DNA of 64,000 bases from Streptomyces sp. NBC_00271 (GCF_036178845.1 NZ_CP108070.1:1302001-1366000), one strand, 5' to 3'; counted from the stretch's first letter, positions 53,515 through 61,982 are shown. Numbers and translations are program-made. The notes: a model not told the origin generated them from the letters alone.

Positions 53515-54714
53515 CTACATGCGGCGGGCCGGGGCCCCGGAGGGCGGCGGCGCGTCGACGGCCTCGTGCCATGACATGCCGGTGGCCACGGCTTGGCGCC
53601 AGCCGCGGATCGCCTTGGGCGGCATGCCGATCGCCAGGGCCCCCACCAGACGGTCACCGGTACGGTAGGCGACCACGAACCGACGTGCGGTCAACTCACC
53701 TTCCACCACGGCGACTTCGTCGTGTCCGCGCAGATGACCGAACGCCTGCACCTTCATGTCGTACTGGTCCGACCAGAAGTACGGCACCGGCGCGAACGGC
53801 TTGCGCGCGTCCGGACGGAGCAGATTGCGGGCGGCGGCCATGCCCTGCTCGGCGGCGTTGGTCCGGTGCTCGATCCGCATCGACGTACCGAACAGCGGAT
53901 TGCGCCAGCGGGCCACGTCCCCGGCCCCGTACACACCCGGCGCGGCGGCACTGTACTCGTCGCACACGAGCCCGTCGGCCACCTTCAGACCGCTGCCCTC
54001 CAGCCACTCGGTGTTCGGCAGCGAACCGATCGCCACCAACACCTCGTCGGCCGCGACCAGTTCCCCGTCCGTGAGCCGTACGCCGGTGTCGGACACCTCG
54101 GTCACACCGACCCCGGTGCGCAGGTCCACACCGTGGTCCAGATGAGCCCCCGACAGGACCCGTCCCACCTGCTCACCGACCGCGTGGGCCAGCGGAACCG
54201 GCGCCGGCTCAAGGAGCGTGACCTCCGCGCCCAACCCCCGCGCCACCGCGGCGGCCTCCGCGCCGAGGAACCCCGCGCCGACGACCACGAGTCGCCGCCC
54301 GGGCCCCAGCCGGTCCCTGAGGGCCAGCGCGTCGTCCAGGGTGCGCAGCACATGCGCGTCCCCCTCGCCGGGCAGCCTGCGCGGCCGTACGCCGGTCGCC
54401 ACGATCAGGCCGTCGTACGGCAGTCTCGCCCCGTCGGCCAGCAGTACCGCGCGCCCGGCGAGGTCGAGGCCGGTCGCGGCGTGCCCCAGACGCAGGTCGA
54501 GGTCGAGCACGTCGAGATCGGCGCGGGCGCGCAGCGGCAACCGCTCCGGGCTCCACTCGCCGGAGAGGATCTGCTTGGACAGCGGCGGACGGTCGTAGGG
54601 CAGGTGGGCCTCCTCACCGACGAGGGTGAGCGTGCCGTCGTACCCCTCCCGGCGCAGCGTCTCGGCCGCCGCGAGCCCGGCGGCCGAGGCGCCGACGACC
54701 AGGATCCGCCTCAC
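53515..54714 (-). CDS. FAD/NAD-dependent ferredoxin reductase
   Basis: 399 residues from GTG 54714, overlapping the ferredoxin stop. FAD motif RILVVGASAAGLAAAETLR, the active-site-like LPYDRPPLSKQIL, NAD motif RLVVVGAGFLGAEAAAVA, and APGVYGAGDVARW are the rubredoxin/putidaredoxin-reductase pattern. The C-terminal reductase domain is complete (YFWSDQYDMKVQAFGHLRGHD). It should pass electrons from NAD(P)H to the coupled 3Fe-4S ferredoxin. No cytochrome P450 or oxygenase gene is adjacent, so the final acceptor is elsewhere. Confidence 0.94.
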   Translation of the reverse strand: MRRILVVGASAAGLAAAETLRREGYDGTLTLVGEEAHLPYDRPPLSKQILSGEWSPERLPLRARADLDVLDLDLRLGHAATGLDLAGRAVLLADGARLPYDGLIVATGVRPRRLPGEGDAHVLRTLDDALALRDRLGPGRRLVVVGAGFLGAEAAAVARGLGAEVTLLEPAPVPLAHAVGEQVGRVLSGAHLDHGVDLRTGVGVTEVSDTGVRLTDGELVAADEVLVAIGSLPNTEWLEGSGLKVADGLVCDEYSAAAPGVYGAGDVARWRNPLFGTSMRIEHRTNAAEQGMAAARNLLRPDARKPFAPVPYFWSDQYDMKVQAFGHLRGHDEVAVVEGELTARRFVVAYRTGDRLVGALAIGMPPKAIRGWRQAVATGMSWHEAVDAPPPSGAPARRM

Positions 54715-54908
54715 TTCTCGACCAGCCGGATCGCCGCGGCCGGGCAGATCGCGACGGCCTCGCGCACACCGTCGAGCAGCTCGGCGCCGGGCTCCTCCGC
54801 CAGCAGGATCGCGACGCCGTCGTCCTCCCGCTGGTCGAAGACCTCGGGAGAGGCCATTACGCACTGCCCCGACGCGACGCACTTCGGTTCGTCCAGTTCC
54901 ACACGCAT
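54711..54908 (-). CDS. 3Fe-4S type ferredoxin
   Basis: 65 residues from ATG 54908 with AAGGAAAAG upstream. Cluster ligands C10, C16 and the C-terminal CP (CVASGQC...AICPAAAI) follow the three-cysteine pattern of P450-associated ferredoxins. The gene is coupled to the reductase by a GTGA overlap. Cytoplasmic electron carrier. Confidence 0.92.
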   Translation of the reverse strand: MRVELDEPKCVASGQCVMASPEVFDQREDDGVAILLAEEPGAELLDGVREAVAICPAAAIRLVEK

Positions 54909-55134
54909 GATCTTTTCCTTTCGGTCGGTACGGGTCCGCACAGGCCCGTACAGGTCGGTGCGCGGTCGCGGTCGCAGTCGCAAGGGAAGAACTCGCGTCG
55001 GGGGGCTCCGTCGGGACAGAGAACGAAGAACGGCGGAAGGGCCGGTACGCATATGCAATCGGACCGGACTGACACGGTCCGGCCAGTTTCCTGACCACAA
55101 GCTGACGTGACGCAGATCACCGCCCCGGGCGAGG

Positions 55135-55824
55135 TCAGTGGCCGAGCCAGTACCCGAAGCCCCTGCGGGTGTGGATCAGCGCGGGACCTTCCCGGTCCAC
55201 CTTGTGCCGCAGCCGGGAGACGAGCTTCTCGATCGCGTTGTCGGCACGACCCTCGCCCCACACATGACGGCAGATCTGCTCCTTGGACAGCACCCGCTCG
55301 GCGTTGACCAGCAGATGCCGCAACAGTCGGTACTCCGCGGGGGTGAGGCCGATCTCCCGCTGGCCGCGCCACGCCTGACAGGTGTCGTCGTCGAGGACCA
55401 GGTCTCCGTAGGACGGTCCTTCCCGTACGGGACCGTGGTCGCGCAGCAGCACCTCGGCCCGCGCGAGGACCTCGGCGATCCGGAACGGCTTGGTGACGTA
55501 GTCCTCCCCGCCGGCACCGAGTTCGGGGACGAGTCGACCCAGGGTCTGGTAGGCGGTCAGGAAGAGCACCGGGGGGCGATCGGCGGGCGTGAAGCGGCTC
55601 CCGCGGGAGAGGCCCTGCAGATCGGGCAGGGTCACGTCGAGGACGACCAGGTCGAAGCGGTGCTCGACGAGGCGCACCATGGCCTCGGCGCCGGTGCTCA
55701 CCGTGCTGACCCGATAGCCCGCCAACTCCATGGTCGTCGCGAGCAGTTCGGTGGTCTCGGCGTCCTCGACGACAACCAGGACGTGTTGTCCGTCGCCGCG
55801 AGCCTGCGACCGATTCTCACTCAT
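55135..55824 (-). CDS. OmpR-family response regulator without adjacent kinase
   Basis: 229 residues from ATG 55824. Receiver: HVLVVVEDAETTELLATTMELAG, phosphoacceptor Asp in LVVLDVTLPDLQG, LTAYQ and YVTKPF. A C-terminal winged helix (LTPAEYRLLRHLLVNAERVLSKEQICRHVWG...SRLRHKVDREGPALIHTRRGFGYWL) binds DNA. The loop after PDLQG is shorter than usual (LSRGSRFTPADRP). It overlaps the MarR gene by four bases instead of a kinase, so input is unclear: an orphan kinase elsewhere or MarR-dependent expression. Confidence 0.92.
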   Translation of the reverse strand: MSENRSQARGDGQHVLVVVEDAETTELLATTMELAGYRVSTVSTGAEAMVRLVEHRFDLVVLDVTLPDLQGLSRGSRFTPADRPPVLFLTAYQTLGRLVPELGAGGEDYVTKPFRIAEVLARAEVLLRDHGPVREGPSYGDLVLDDDTCQAWRGQREIGLTPAEYRLLRHLLVNAERVLSKEQICRHVWGEGRADNAIEKLVSRLRHKVDREGPALIHTRRGFGYWLGH

Positions 55825-56297
55825 GTCGTGGCATGCGCGAGGAAGTCGTCGACCATCCCGTGGAACAGCGTCGCAAGGCGCTGCAGCTCCGCCGGTGTCC
55901 ACTCCGCCAACGCCATCCGCATGCCCCGCGAGCTCGTGGCACGGATCCGGTCGATCGCGTCCCGGCCGGCCGGGGTCAGCTCGATGCGCTGGGCCCGCCG
56001 GTCGTCGGGGTCCGGCGCGCGGCTCACATAGCCCGCCTTCTGCAGTTGCTGCACCTGCCGCGTGACGTGGGACGCCTCCACCTCCAACCGGGCCGCCAGC
56101 TCACCGGGACGCATGGGATCGGAGTCGGCCATCTGCCGCAGCAGCGTCACCGCGGCACGGTCCAACCGCAGCCCGGCCATGGCCATCAGGCGATCGTGCT
56201 GCCGGACCCGGCTGTTCAGGTACGAGATGCGATTGAGGGCTCGCTCGATCTCGATCACGTCGGACGACGCGGGCGCTCGTGGCACTGGTGTGGGCAT
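55821..56297 (-). CDS. MarR-family regulator coupled to the response regulator
   Basis: 158 residues. MarR winged-helix (DRAAVTLLRQMADSDPMRPGELAARLEVEASHVTRQVQQLQKAGYVSRAPDPDDRRAQRIELTPAGRDAIDRI in outline) with a long C-terminal dimer helix. Start ATG 56297, 17 bases from a perfect palindrome (56314-56332) that is probably its own operator. Its stop overlaps the response regulator start (ATGA), so the two are co-transcribed and co-translated. No redox-active Cys is present, so a small-molecule ligand is more likely than oxidation. Confidence 0.9.
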   Translation of the reverse strand: MPTPVPRAPASSDVIEIERALNRISYLNSRVRQHDRLMAMAGLRLDRAAVTLLRQMADSDPMRPGELAARLEVEASHVTRQVQQLQKAGYVSRAPDPDDRRAQRIELTPAGRDAIDRIRATSSRGMRMALAEWTPAELQRLATLFHGMVDDFLAHATT

Positions 56298-56313
56298 ATC
56301 CCCAAGGTAGCAC

Positions 56314-56332
56314 TACTTGCCTGACTCAAGTA
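56314..56332. promoter_or_regulatory. Candidate MarR operator
   Basis: TACTTG (56314-56319) and CAAGTA (56327-56332) are perfect inverted arms around CCTGACT, 17 bases upstream of the MarR start. The ACTTG...CAAGT pattern is typical of MarR-family sites and would overlap the promoter, giving autorepression. Confidence 0.65.
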
Positions 56333-56384
56333 AGTTCCAATGCGCCCGGGCGGGGCACGTCGTCCAGACGATCGAGTACGCCGG

Positions 56385-56711
56385 GGGTGTCCCCGGCCGT
56401 GATCGGCGACCTGAGCGACCCACGCGGGGTGGACGAGGCCGTCGAGACGGCCGTGGAGACCTTCGGGAGCGTGGACGTCCTGGTGAACAACGCCGGGATC
56501 ATGGACCACCTGGCGTCGAAGGAGGGCATCGTGGGCCTCACCAAATCGCTCGCCGTGCTGTACCGGAGCCGGAGCCAGGGCATCCGCACCAACGCCGCCG
56601 GTGGCCGAACCCGAGGAACAGGCCGCCGCCGGCGTCTTCCTCGCCTCCGACGCCGCGCGCAACATCAACGGCGCCGTCCGGCCCGTGGACCACGGCTGGT
56701 CCGCCACCTGA
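56385..56711 (+). pseudogene. Short-chain dehydrogenase remnant
   Basis: Two blocks of SDR sequence survive: IGDLSDPRGVDEAVETAVETFGSVDVLVNNAGIMDH, joined to LASKEGIVGLTKSLAVLY...GIRTNAAG with the catalytic Ser and Tyr block deleted, then in another frame VFLASDAARNINGAVRPVDHGWSAT to a stop at 56711. No N-terminal nucleotide-binding motif remains. The 130 bases after it contain an imperfect direct repeat (gcgcc/tcaaagccggcgtc) and no gene. Confidence 0.75.
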
Positions 56712-56841
56712 CGAGCGTCGGGCCGAAGCCGAAGCGGGCGCCAAAGCCGGCGTCGGAGCGGGCGTCAAAGCCGGCGTCCGAGATGCGCGTCCGGCGTTCG
56801 TCACCGAAGCCTTGCCGCGCGGACCGGGTTGATGCCGTCCG

Positions 56842-56868
56842 CGTAGCAAGCGCTCACACAGCGCTACG
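56842..56868. promoter_or_regulatory. Candidate TetR operator upstream of the 56877 gene
   Basis: CGTAGC (56842-56847) and GCTACG (56863-56868) are perfect inverted arms around two AGCGCT hexamers, eight bases before the GTG start. Position suggests autoregulation; if the transcript is near-leaderless the site covers the promoter. Confidence 0.5.
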
Positions 56869-56876
56869 ATGCGCTG

Positions 56877-57476
56877 GTGGATCAGGGGAAGGCACGTGGC
56901 CCGTACGCGAAGACACCGGCCCGGCGAGCGGAGATCGTGCGCGCGGCGCGCGACAGCTTCGCCGAGCGTGGATACGCCCGGGCCTCGCTCCGCGACATCG
57001 CCGAGCGGGCCGGCATCACCCACGCCGGTCTCCTGCACCACTTCCGCAGCAAGGACGAGTTGCTCGCCGAGGTGCTCGCCCAGCGCGACACCGAGGAGTG
57101 GGAGGAGGGCGTGGCCGAGGTCGACAGTCTGGAAGCGCTCGCGCCCTACCTCGGCACTCTGCTGGTGCGCCACCAGAAGACCCCCGAGCTGATGCGTCTG
57201 TGGCTGGAGCTGGCGGCGGCCGCCTCGCGGCCGGAGCACCCCGCGCACGGTTACTTCGTCGAGCGGTACGAGCGCAGCCGCACCCATGTCACGCGGCGCC
57301 TGAGGGAGCTGGAGGCGCAGGGGAAGCTGCGGGAGGGCCTCGGCCCGGACAGTGCGGCGACCCTTTTCCAGGCGGTACTCAACGGCCTGCAGGCACAGTG
57401 GCTGCTCAACCAGCGCCTCGACATCATCGAACCGCTGAACCGTTTCCTCGACCTGATCCTGGTGGCTGACGACTAG
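56877..57476 (+). CDS. TetR-family regulator
   Basis: 199 residues, GTG start without a clear ribosome binding site, so possibly leaderless. The helix-turn-helix (IVRAARDSFAERGYARASLRDIAERAGITHAGLLHHFRSKDELLAEVL) is canonical; the C-terminal half (LVRHQKTPELMRLWLELAAAAS..., ATLFQAVLNGLQAQWLLNQ) is a TetR C-terminal dimer domain of the AcrR/PsrA kind. The stop TAG lies in the CTAG target of the MITE, which therefore abuts the gene without changing its last codon. No downstream partner gene is evident. Confidence 0.88.
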   Translation: MDQGKARGPYAKTPARRAEIVRAARDSFAERGYARASLRDIAERAGITHAGLLHHFRSKDELLAEVLAQRDTEEWEEGVAEVDSLEALAPYLGTLLVRHQKTPELMRLWLELAAAASRPEHPAHGYFVERYERSRTHVTRRLRELEAQGKLREGLGPDSAATLFQAVLNGLQAQWLLNQRLDIIEPLNRFLDLILVADD

Positions 57477-57702
57477 GGCCTGTCCGGCGGATCAGGTCGC
57501 AGGAAACGGGCGGTGCTTCATCGACGCTGGTGAGCGGGGCTTGGTGCGTCCAGCTGCAAGGCGGAGGAGGGCGACGACGCGATGGGGGTCCCCCCTGCTC
57601 GAGCGAAGCCGAGAGCTAGGGGGAGTCGGCAACCGACGACAACGCCGCAGATGGGCGTGCCCAGCCCCGCGTCTGCGGCATGATCCGCCGGACAGGCCCT
57701 AG
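57473..57702. mobile_element. Streptomyces MITE with 20-bp terminal inverted repeats
   Basis: The ends agggcctgtccggcggatca and its exact complement (57683 region) flank a 190-base core with no gene, and CTAG is present at both ends as the probable target duplication. The core contains gggggtccccc and the segment ctcgagcgaag...gagagctagggggag. Such elements are very common between genes in Streptomyces and derive from an IS whose transposase must be supplied in trans. The following 210 bases (to 57912) hold the kinase promoter and nothing else I can identify. Confidence 0.85.
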
Positions 57703-57912
57703 ACCGACGCCCCCGTTCGGCACCGGTGTCCCCCGCGCGCGGCGGGCGTGCACGCCGGACCGCTCGTCATGCTCAGGTAGGACATACCGGCCGTTTGGTA
57801 CTGCGTTCTCAGTAGCCGGGAGAGTCGGCCGACACATGACGACGGGACGCCCCTGCTCAGGCAAGCTGAAAAGGTTCACCATGGTCACAGCACCCGACAG
57901 GAATCCCTCCCG

Positions 57913-59127
57913 ATGAACACCAGCTGGCAGCGGTTCGCCAAGGACCACCCCCGCGTCCTGCAGGTGGCGGTCGTTCTGCTGCTGTTCGTCGCCGCCGCTC
58001 TCGGCAGCACCTGGACCAGCGAGGAATCCATCGGCCGGCACATCTCCCCGTGGCCCGGCATTCTCCTGGGCGGCATCGGTGCCCTGGCTCTGATGTGGCA
58101 CCGCAGGTATCCGCTCACGGTGGTAGCGGTGACCGCGGCCGCCGCCAACGCCGCCAGCGCCCTGGGCTATCTGATCACTCCCCTGCTGCTGGCACCGCTC
58201 ATGGCCGCGCTGTACTGGCTGGCCCTCCACACCGACCGCAGGACCGCGCGCATCGGCCTGATCGGCACCGCCGCGCTGCTGGTCACGACCGCGCTGCTCG
58301 TCAACTCCTATCACCATCCGCTGTCCCTCGTCCTCGCGACGGTCGGCCCCATCTTCTGGGTGCTGGTGCCCATCACCTGGGGCACCGCGACCCGACTGCG
58401 GGCCGACTACCTGGAGGCGGTGCACGCCCGCGCGGAGATCGCCGAGCGCACCCGGGAGGAGGAGGCGCGGCACCGGGTGGCCGAGGAGCGCATGCGCATC
58501 GCCCGTGAGCTGCACGACGTCGTCGCCCACCACCTCGCACTGGCCAACGCGCAGGCCGGGACGGCCGCCCATCTCCAGCGCACCCATCCCCAGCAAGTGC
58601 AGAACATCCTCGACGACCTCGCCGGCACCACCGCATCGGCGCTGCGCGAACTCAAGGCCACCGTCGGACTGCTGCGCCAGACCAACGACCCCGACGCGCC
58701 GCTGGAACCCTCCCCGGGCCTGGACCGGCTCGCGGAACTCACGGCCGCGTTCGCGACCGCCGGGCTCAAGGTCGACGTCACCACCGAGGGCGCGGTGCGC
58801 CCACTGTCACCAGGAGTGGACCTGACCGCCTTCCGCATCATTCAGGAGGCGCTCACCAACGTCACCAAACACGCTGCCTCGGACACCGCACATGTACGGC
58901 TCGTCTACTCCCACCACCGGCTGACCATCACGGTCACCGACGAGGGAGAGAGCACGGTGACCGCCGCTCCGGCCCCGGGCCACGGTTTCGGTCTCATCGG
59001 CATGCGTGAGCGCGCCCTGTCCGTGGGCGGCCGGCTCAAGGCCGATCACCGGGCCGGGGGCGGCTTCGAGGTCACCACGGATCTGCCGCTGTACACCCCC
59101 GCCCCGGAAGAGGACCGCACCCCATGA
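57913..59127 (+). CDS. NarL-type sensor histidine kinase
   Basis: 404 residues. Four or five membrane helices (about 17-33, 50-64, 68-85, 95-110, 118-160) form the sensor. HisKA_3 dimer domain with phosphoacceptor H201 in RIARELHDVVAHHLALANAQ. The ATPase domain has ALTNVTKHA and GFGLIGMRERALSVGG. The stop overlaps the regulator start (ATGA). There is no sizeable extracellular domain, so it probably senses membrane state or a lipophilic signal such as a cell-wall drug. Confidence 0.94.
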   Translation: MNTSWQRFAKDHPRVLQVAVVLLLFVAAALGSTWTSEESIGRHISPWPGILLGGIGALALMWHRRYPLTVVAVTAAAANAASALGYLITPLLLAPLMAALYWLALHTDRRTARIGLIGTAALLVTTALLVNSYHHPLSLVLATVGPIFWVLVPITWGTATRLRADYLEAVHARAEIAERTREEEARHRVAEERMRIARELHDVVAHHLALANAQAGTAAHLQRTHPQQVQNILDDLAGTTASALRELKATVGLLRQTNDPDAPLEPSPGLDRLAELTAAFATAGLKVDVTTEGAVRPLSPGVDLTAFRIIQEALTNVTKHAASDTAHVRLVYSHHRLTITVTDEGESTVTAAPAPGHGFGLIGMRERALSVGGRLKADHRAGGGFEVTTDLPLYTPAPEEDRTP

Positions 59128-59804
59128 CCATCAGCGTGCTGCTCGCCGACGACCAGGCCCTGCTCCGGGCGACCTTCCGCATCCTGATCGACTCCTGCCC
59201 CGACCTCGAAGTCGTCGACGAAGCCACCAACGGCAAAGAAGCCGTGGACCTCGCCCGCATCCACCGACCCGACATCGTCCTCATGGACATCCGCATGCCC
59301 CACACCGACGGCCTCGCCGCCACCGCCACCATCTGCGCCGACCCCGGCCTCGACACCACCCGCGTCCTCATCCTCACCACCTTCGAAATCGACGAATACG
59401 TCGCCCAGGCCCTCCGCGCCGGAGCCAGCGGCTTCCTCGGCAAAGACGTCGGCGCCGACGCCCTCCTCGACGCCATCCGCACGGTCGCCGCCGGCGACAC
59501 CCTCCTCTCCCCCCAAGCCACCCGCACTCTCATCACCCGCTTCCTCACCACCCCCACCCCCAACGCTCCGCTCGCACCCCCCGAAGCCCTCACCACCCTC
59601 ACCGCCCGCGAACGCGAAGTCATGGCACTCGCCGCCGAGGGCCACTCCAACCACGAAATCGCCGACCAACTCACCGTCAGCCCCCTCACCGTCCGCACCC
59701 ACATCCACCGCGCCATGACCAAACTCGGCGCCCGTGACCGTGCCCAACTCGTCGTCATCGCCTACCAAACCGGCCTCGTCACCCCCACACCCCCCGCCCC
59801 CTGA
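59124..59804 (+). CDS. NarL/LuxR-type response regulator
   Basis: 226 residues, coupled to the kinase. Receiver with ISVLLADDQALLRATFRIL, phosphoacceptor D55 in IVLMDIRMP, TTF and GKDV; C-terminal LuxR helix-turn-helix (LTAREREVMALAAEGHSNHEIADQLTVSPLTVRTHIHRAMTKLGARDR). Codon use differs from its partner: Glu and Lys are often GAA/AAA and nearly every other third base is C, whereas the kinase prefers GAG/AAG. This hints at separate origin or conversion with another regulator gene. Confidence 0.94.
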   Translation: MTISVLLADDQALLRATFRILIDSCPDLEVVDEATNGKEAVDLARIHRPDIVLMDIRMPHTDGLAATATICADPGLDTTRVLILTTFEIDEYVAQALRAGASGFLGKDVGADALLDAIRTVAAGDTLLSPQATRTLITRFLTTPTPNAPLAPPEALTTLTAREREVMALAAEGHSNHEIADQLTVSPLTVRTHIHRAMTKLGARDRAQLVVIAYQTGLVTPTPPAP

Positions 59805-59861
59805 CCCCACACCGCGCCGGGAAGCCACCCCGCCTCGTTCTGTGATAACCCAGAAGGACCA

Positions 59862-59880
59862 CCATCTCTGCGAGAGATGG
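59862..59880. promoter_or_regulatory. Perfect inverted repeat just upstream of the LysR gene
   Basis: CCATCTCT and AGAGATGG with a three-base spacer end 21 bases before the LysR start codon. It may be a LysR autoregulatory site or an mRNA hairpin near the ribosome binding site. A looser repeat, TTCTG...CAGAA, lies at 59838-59855. Confidence 0.5.
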
Positions 59881-59901
59881 ACCGGGGCATCGGGAGAGGA
59901 C

Positions 59902-60777
59902 ATGGATCTGCGGCAGATGGAGGTCGTCGTCGCGGTGGCCGAGGAGGGCGGGTTCACCGCCGCGGCGCAGCGGCTGCACGTGGTGCAGTCCGCCGTGTCG
60001 AGCACCGTGCGCGCGCTGGAGCGGGAGCTCGGGACCCCGCTGTTCGACCGCACCACGCACCGGGTGTCGCTGACCCCGGCGGGCGAGGCCTTCGTACCGG
60101 CCGCGCGGGCGACGTTGCGGGCCGCCGAACAGGCGCGGTCGGCGGTCGACGCCGCGCGGGGACAGCTGCGCGGACGGGTGACGGTCGGCACGATGCAGGG
60201 GGTGTGGGCCGACCTGCACCGCCCACTGGCCGCGCTGCGCGCGGAGCATCCGGGAGTGGTGGTGCGGCTGCGGCAGGGGGCCGTGACCGACATCCGCCAG
60301 GCGTTGCGCGAGGGCACGGTGGATCTGGCGGTGGTCGCCCTCGACCGTCAGCAGCAGCGCGGTCTTGTGACCCGGCTGCTCGCCCGGGAGGAGATGGTGC
60401 TGGTGTCCGCGCCGGGCCGGGTCCTGGGCGGGGCCGGGGCCGGGGCCAGCGGAAGGGTCACGCTCGCCGAAGCGGCCCGGCTGCCGCTGGTGGACTTCAC
60501 GCCCGGCTGGGCGATCCGCCTCGCCGTCGACCGGGCGTTCCGTGCCGCCGCCGTCGAGCGCGAGTCGACCTTCGAGGTGAACGACATCGTCGCGGCGTCC
60601 GAACTCGTCCGCGCCGACCTGGGTGTCTGCGTCATGCCCATCTCGATCGCCGACCGCTTCCCCGACCTGGACAAGCACCGGTTCGACCGGCACGCGCCGA
60701 GCTGGAAGGTCATGGTGGTCCAGCCGCGCGGGGAGGCGCCCCCGGCGGTCGCGGCCCTGCTGCGGCACATGGCCTGA
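59902..60777 (+). CDS. LysR-family transcriptional regulator
   Basis: 291 residues from ATG 59902 (MDLRQMEVVVAVAEEGGFTAAAQRLHVVQSAVSSTVRALE), with GGAGAGG just upstream. N-terminal winged helix then the substrate-binding domain (GTMQGVWADLHRPLAALRAEHPGVVVRL...; MPISIADRFPDL). No divergent target gene flanks it. The 110 bases after the stop contain VLAETTRKIIGAIDVA-type sequence that may be the tail of a lost gene. It is followed by the hairpin terminator at 60899. Confidence 0.9.
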   Translation: MDLRQMEVVVAVAEEGGFTAAAQRLHVVQSAVSSTVRALERELGTPLFDRTTHRVSLTPAGEAFVPAARATLRAAEQARSAVDAARGQLRGRVTVGTMQGVWADLHRPLAALRAEHPGVVVRLRQGAVTDIRQALREGTVDLAVVALDRQQQRGLVTRLLAREEMVLVSAPGRVLGGAGAGASGRVTLAEAARLPLVDFTPGWAIRLAVDRAFRAAAVERESTFEVNDIVAASELVRADLGVCVMPISIADRFPDLDKHRFDRHAPSWKVMVVQPRGEAPPAVAALLRHMA

Positions 60778-60898
60778 CGGGCATGGCGTGGGAGGCGGCG
60801 CAGGGACGAAGTGGCTCGTCCCCCGGCTCAACCTCTCCCGTCCTGGCGGAGACGACCCGCAAGATCATCGGCGCCATCGACGTCGCTTGACGGGACAC

Positions 60899-60927
60899 GG
60901 GGGCCGGAACTCTTCCAACCGGCCCCC
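60899..60927. terminator. Hairpin terminator between convergent genes
   Basis: A perfect 9-bp stem (gggggccgg and ccggccccc) encloses an 11-base loop between the LysR gene and the convergent lipoprotein gene at 60935. Confidence 0.75.
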
Positions 60928-60934
60928 CGACCGC

Positions 60935-61501
60935 TCAAGGTTGCTTCGCGACGTCCTTCACCGAGGTCGGCCCCAACTGCTTGGCGCTGGCGTACTCCGG
61001 CATCGTCATGGGCTTGTCGAACAGGAAGAACGACTGGTTCGTGCCGACCGTGAACTCCATGTACGCGCCCGTCGTGGCGTCGAAACCGTAGTAGGCGTTG
61101 CAGGTGGAACCCGACGTGTACGTGCCGTCCATGCCGGGCTGCGCGAGGACCGCGACGCCGTTGGAGTAGGACTCCACCCTCTCCGTCGGAGTGAGCATCT
61201 TGCAGCGCGGCACGGGCAGGCCCTTCATGATGAAGTACCCGTACTCGCCGTTGGCGTTCTGGATGTAGACGTACGAGAGTTTGCCCCGCTTCCCCCACGT
61301 CTTGATCCACTGGTTGATCGCTTCGCGGGTCGGCGAGTACTCCATGCGGCCCGCCGGCTGCTGGGCCACGAGGTGGTCGTAGGTGTCCTGCTTGCGCTGG
61401 TTCTCCTTGTCCTGGCTGGAGTCCTCGGTGCAGGACGTCAGAGCCAGGCCCACAACGAGCGCGATGACGGTGGCCAGGGCCATGCGTACGAACTTCTTCA
61501 T
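60935..61501 (-). CDS. Small lipoprotein of unknown function
   Basis: 188 residues from ATG 61501, chosen because it precedes a lipoprotein signal (MKKFVRMALATVIALVVGLALTSCTED, lipobox LTSC). The mature part (QWIKTWGKRGKLSYVYIQNANGEYGYFIMKGLPVPRCKMLTP) is an alpha/beta domain with one conserved Cys pair (RCKM, TCNAYYG). I do not recognise the family name. Probably co-transcribed with the membrane protein 34 bases upstream; the two may form one envelope complex. Confidence 0.82.
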   Translation of the reverse strand: MKKFVRMALATVIALVVGLALTSCTEDSSQDKENQRKQDTYDHLVAQQPAGRMEYSPTREAINQWIKTWGKRGKLSYVYIQNANGEYGYFIMKGLPVPRCKMLTPTERVESYSNGVAVLAQPGMDGTYTSGSTCNAYYGFDATTGAYMEFTVGTNQSFFLFDKPMTMPEYASAKQLGPTSVKDVAKQP

Positions 61502-61535
61502 GCGGTGCTGCCCTCTTCCCGGGATGAGATGGGGA

Positions 61536-61982
61536 TCAGTTGGTGCACGTCGTGCGCTCGGCGGTGGCATCCAGCCGGTACGGCAGATCCTTGTCATGGA
61601 AGGGCGCGCGGTGCTCCTGGGCGGCCTTCGAGTTGTAGTCGTTGACCGACTCGATCCGGCTGGCCTTCAGCGCGGTGATCGACTGGTCGATCTGCGTCGT
61701 GCGAGTCTCCGAAGCGGACTTCCGCTCCTCCTGGAGCACCTGGATCGTCCCTTCGGCGTTCTGCACGGCCTCGCACAGATCGAAGAACTCCTCGTACGTG
61801 GTCTGCCGGAACTCACCCGAGCCGACGGTGTTCTCGCGCTTGTCCGCCTCACCGCGGAACGGGGCGGTGATCCACCCCGCGGCGCCGAAGGCGAACGCCC
61901 CGATCACGTACAACACCGCCAGGCCGATGACCCCGGCAACGGCCCAAGCCCCTAACCGTGCCCCCTCGCGTACCTGCCCCAT
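61536..61982 (-). CDS. Membrane-anchored coiled-coil protein of unknown function
   Basis: 148 residues from ATG 61982, best spaced from the GAAGGGGG site; ATG 61988 is the alternative. One membrane helix (LGAWAVAGVIGLAVLYVIGAFAFG) is followed by an extracellular part (EEFFDLCEAVQNAEGTIQVLQEERKSASETRTTQIDQSITALKASRIES in outline) with a coiled coil and a Cys pair (DLC, TTCTN). First gene of a two-gene transcript with the lipoprotein. Function unknown. Confidence 0.8.
   Translation of the reverse strand: MGQVREGARLGAWAVAGVIGLAVLYVIGAFAFGAAGWITAPFRGEADKRENTVGSGEFRQTTYEEFFDLCEAVQNAEGTIQVLQEERKSASETRTTQIDQSITALKASRIESVNDYNSKAAQEHRAPFHDKDLPYRLDATAERTTCTN

Noticed and set aside
60784..60890. Short gene after the LysR regulator (VLAETTRKIIGAIDVA tail)
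   Set aside because: No ribosome binding site or start and only about 16 residues of convincing sequence; at most the tail of a lost gene.
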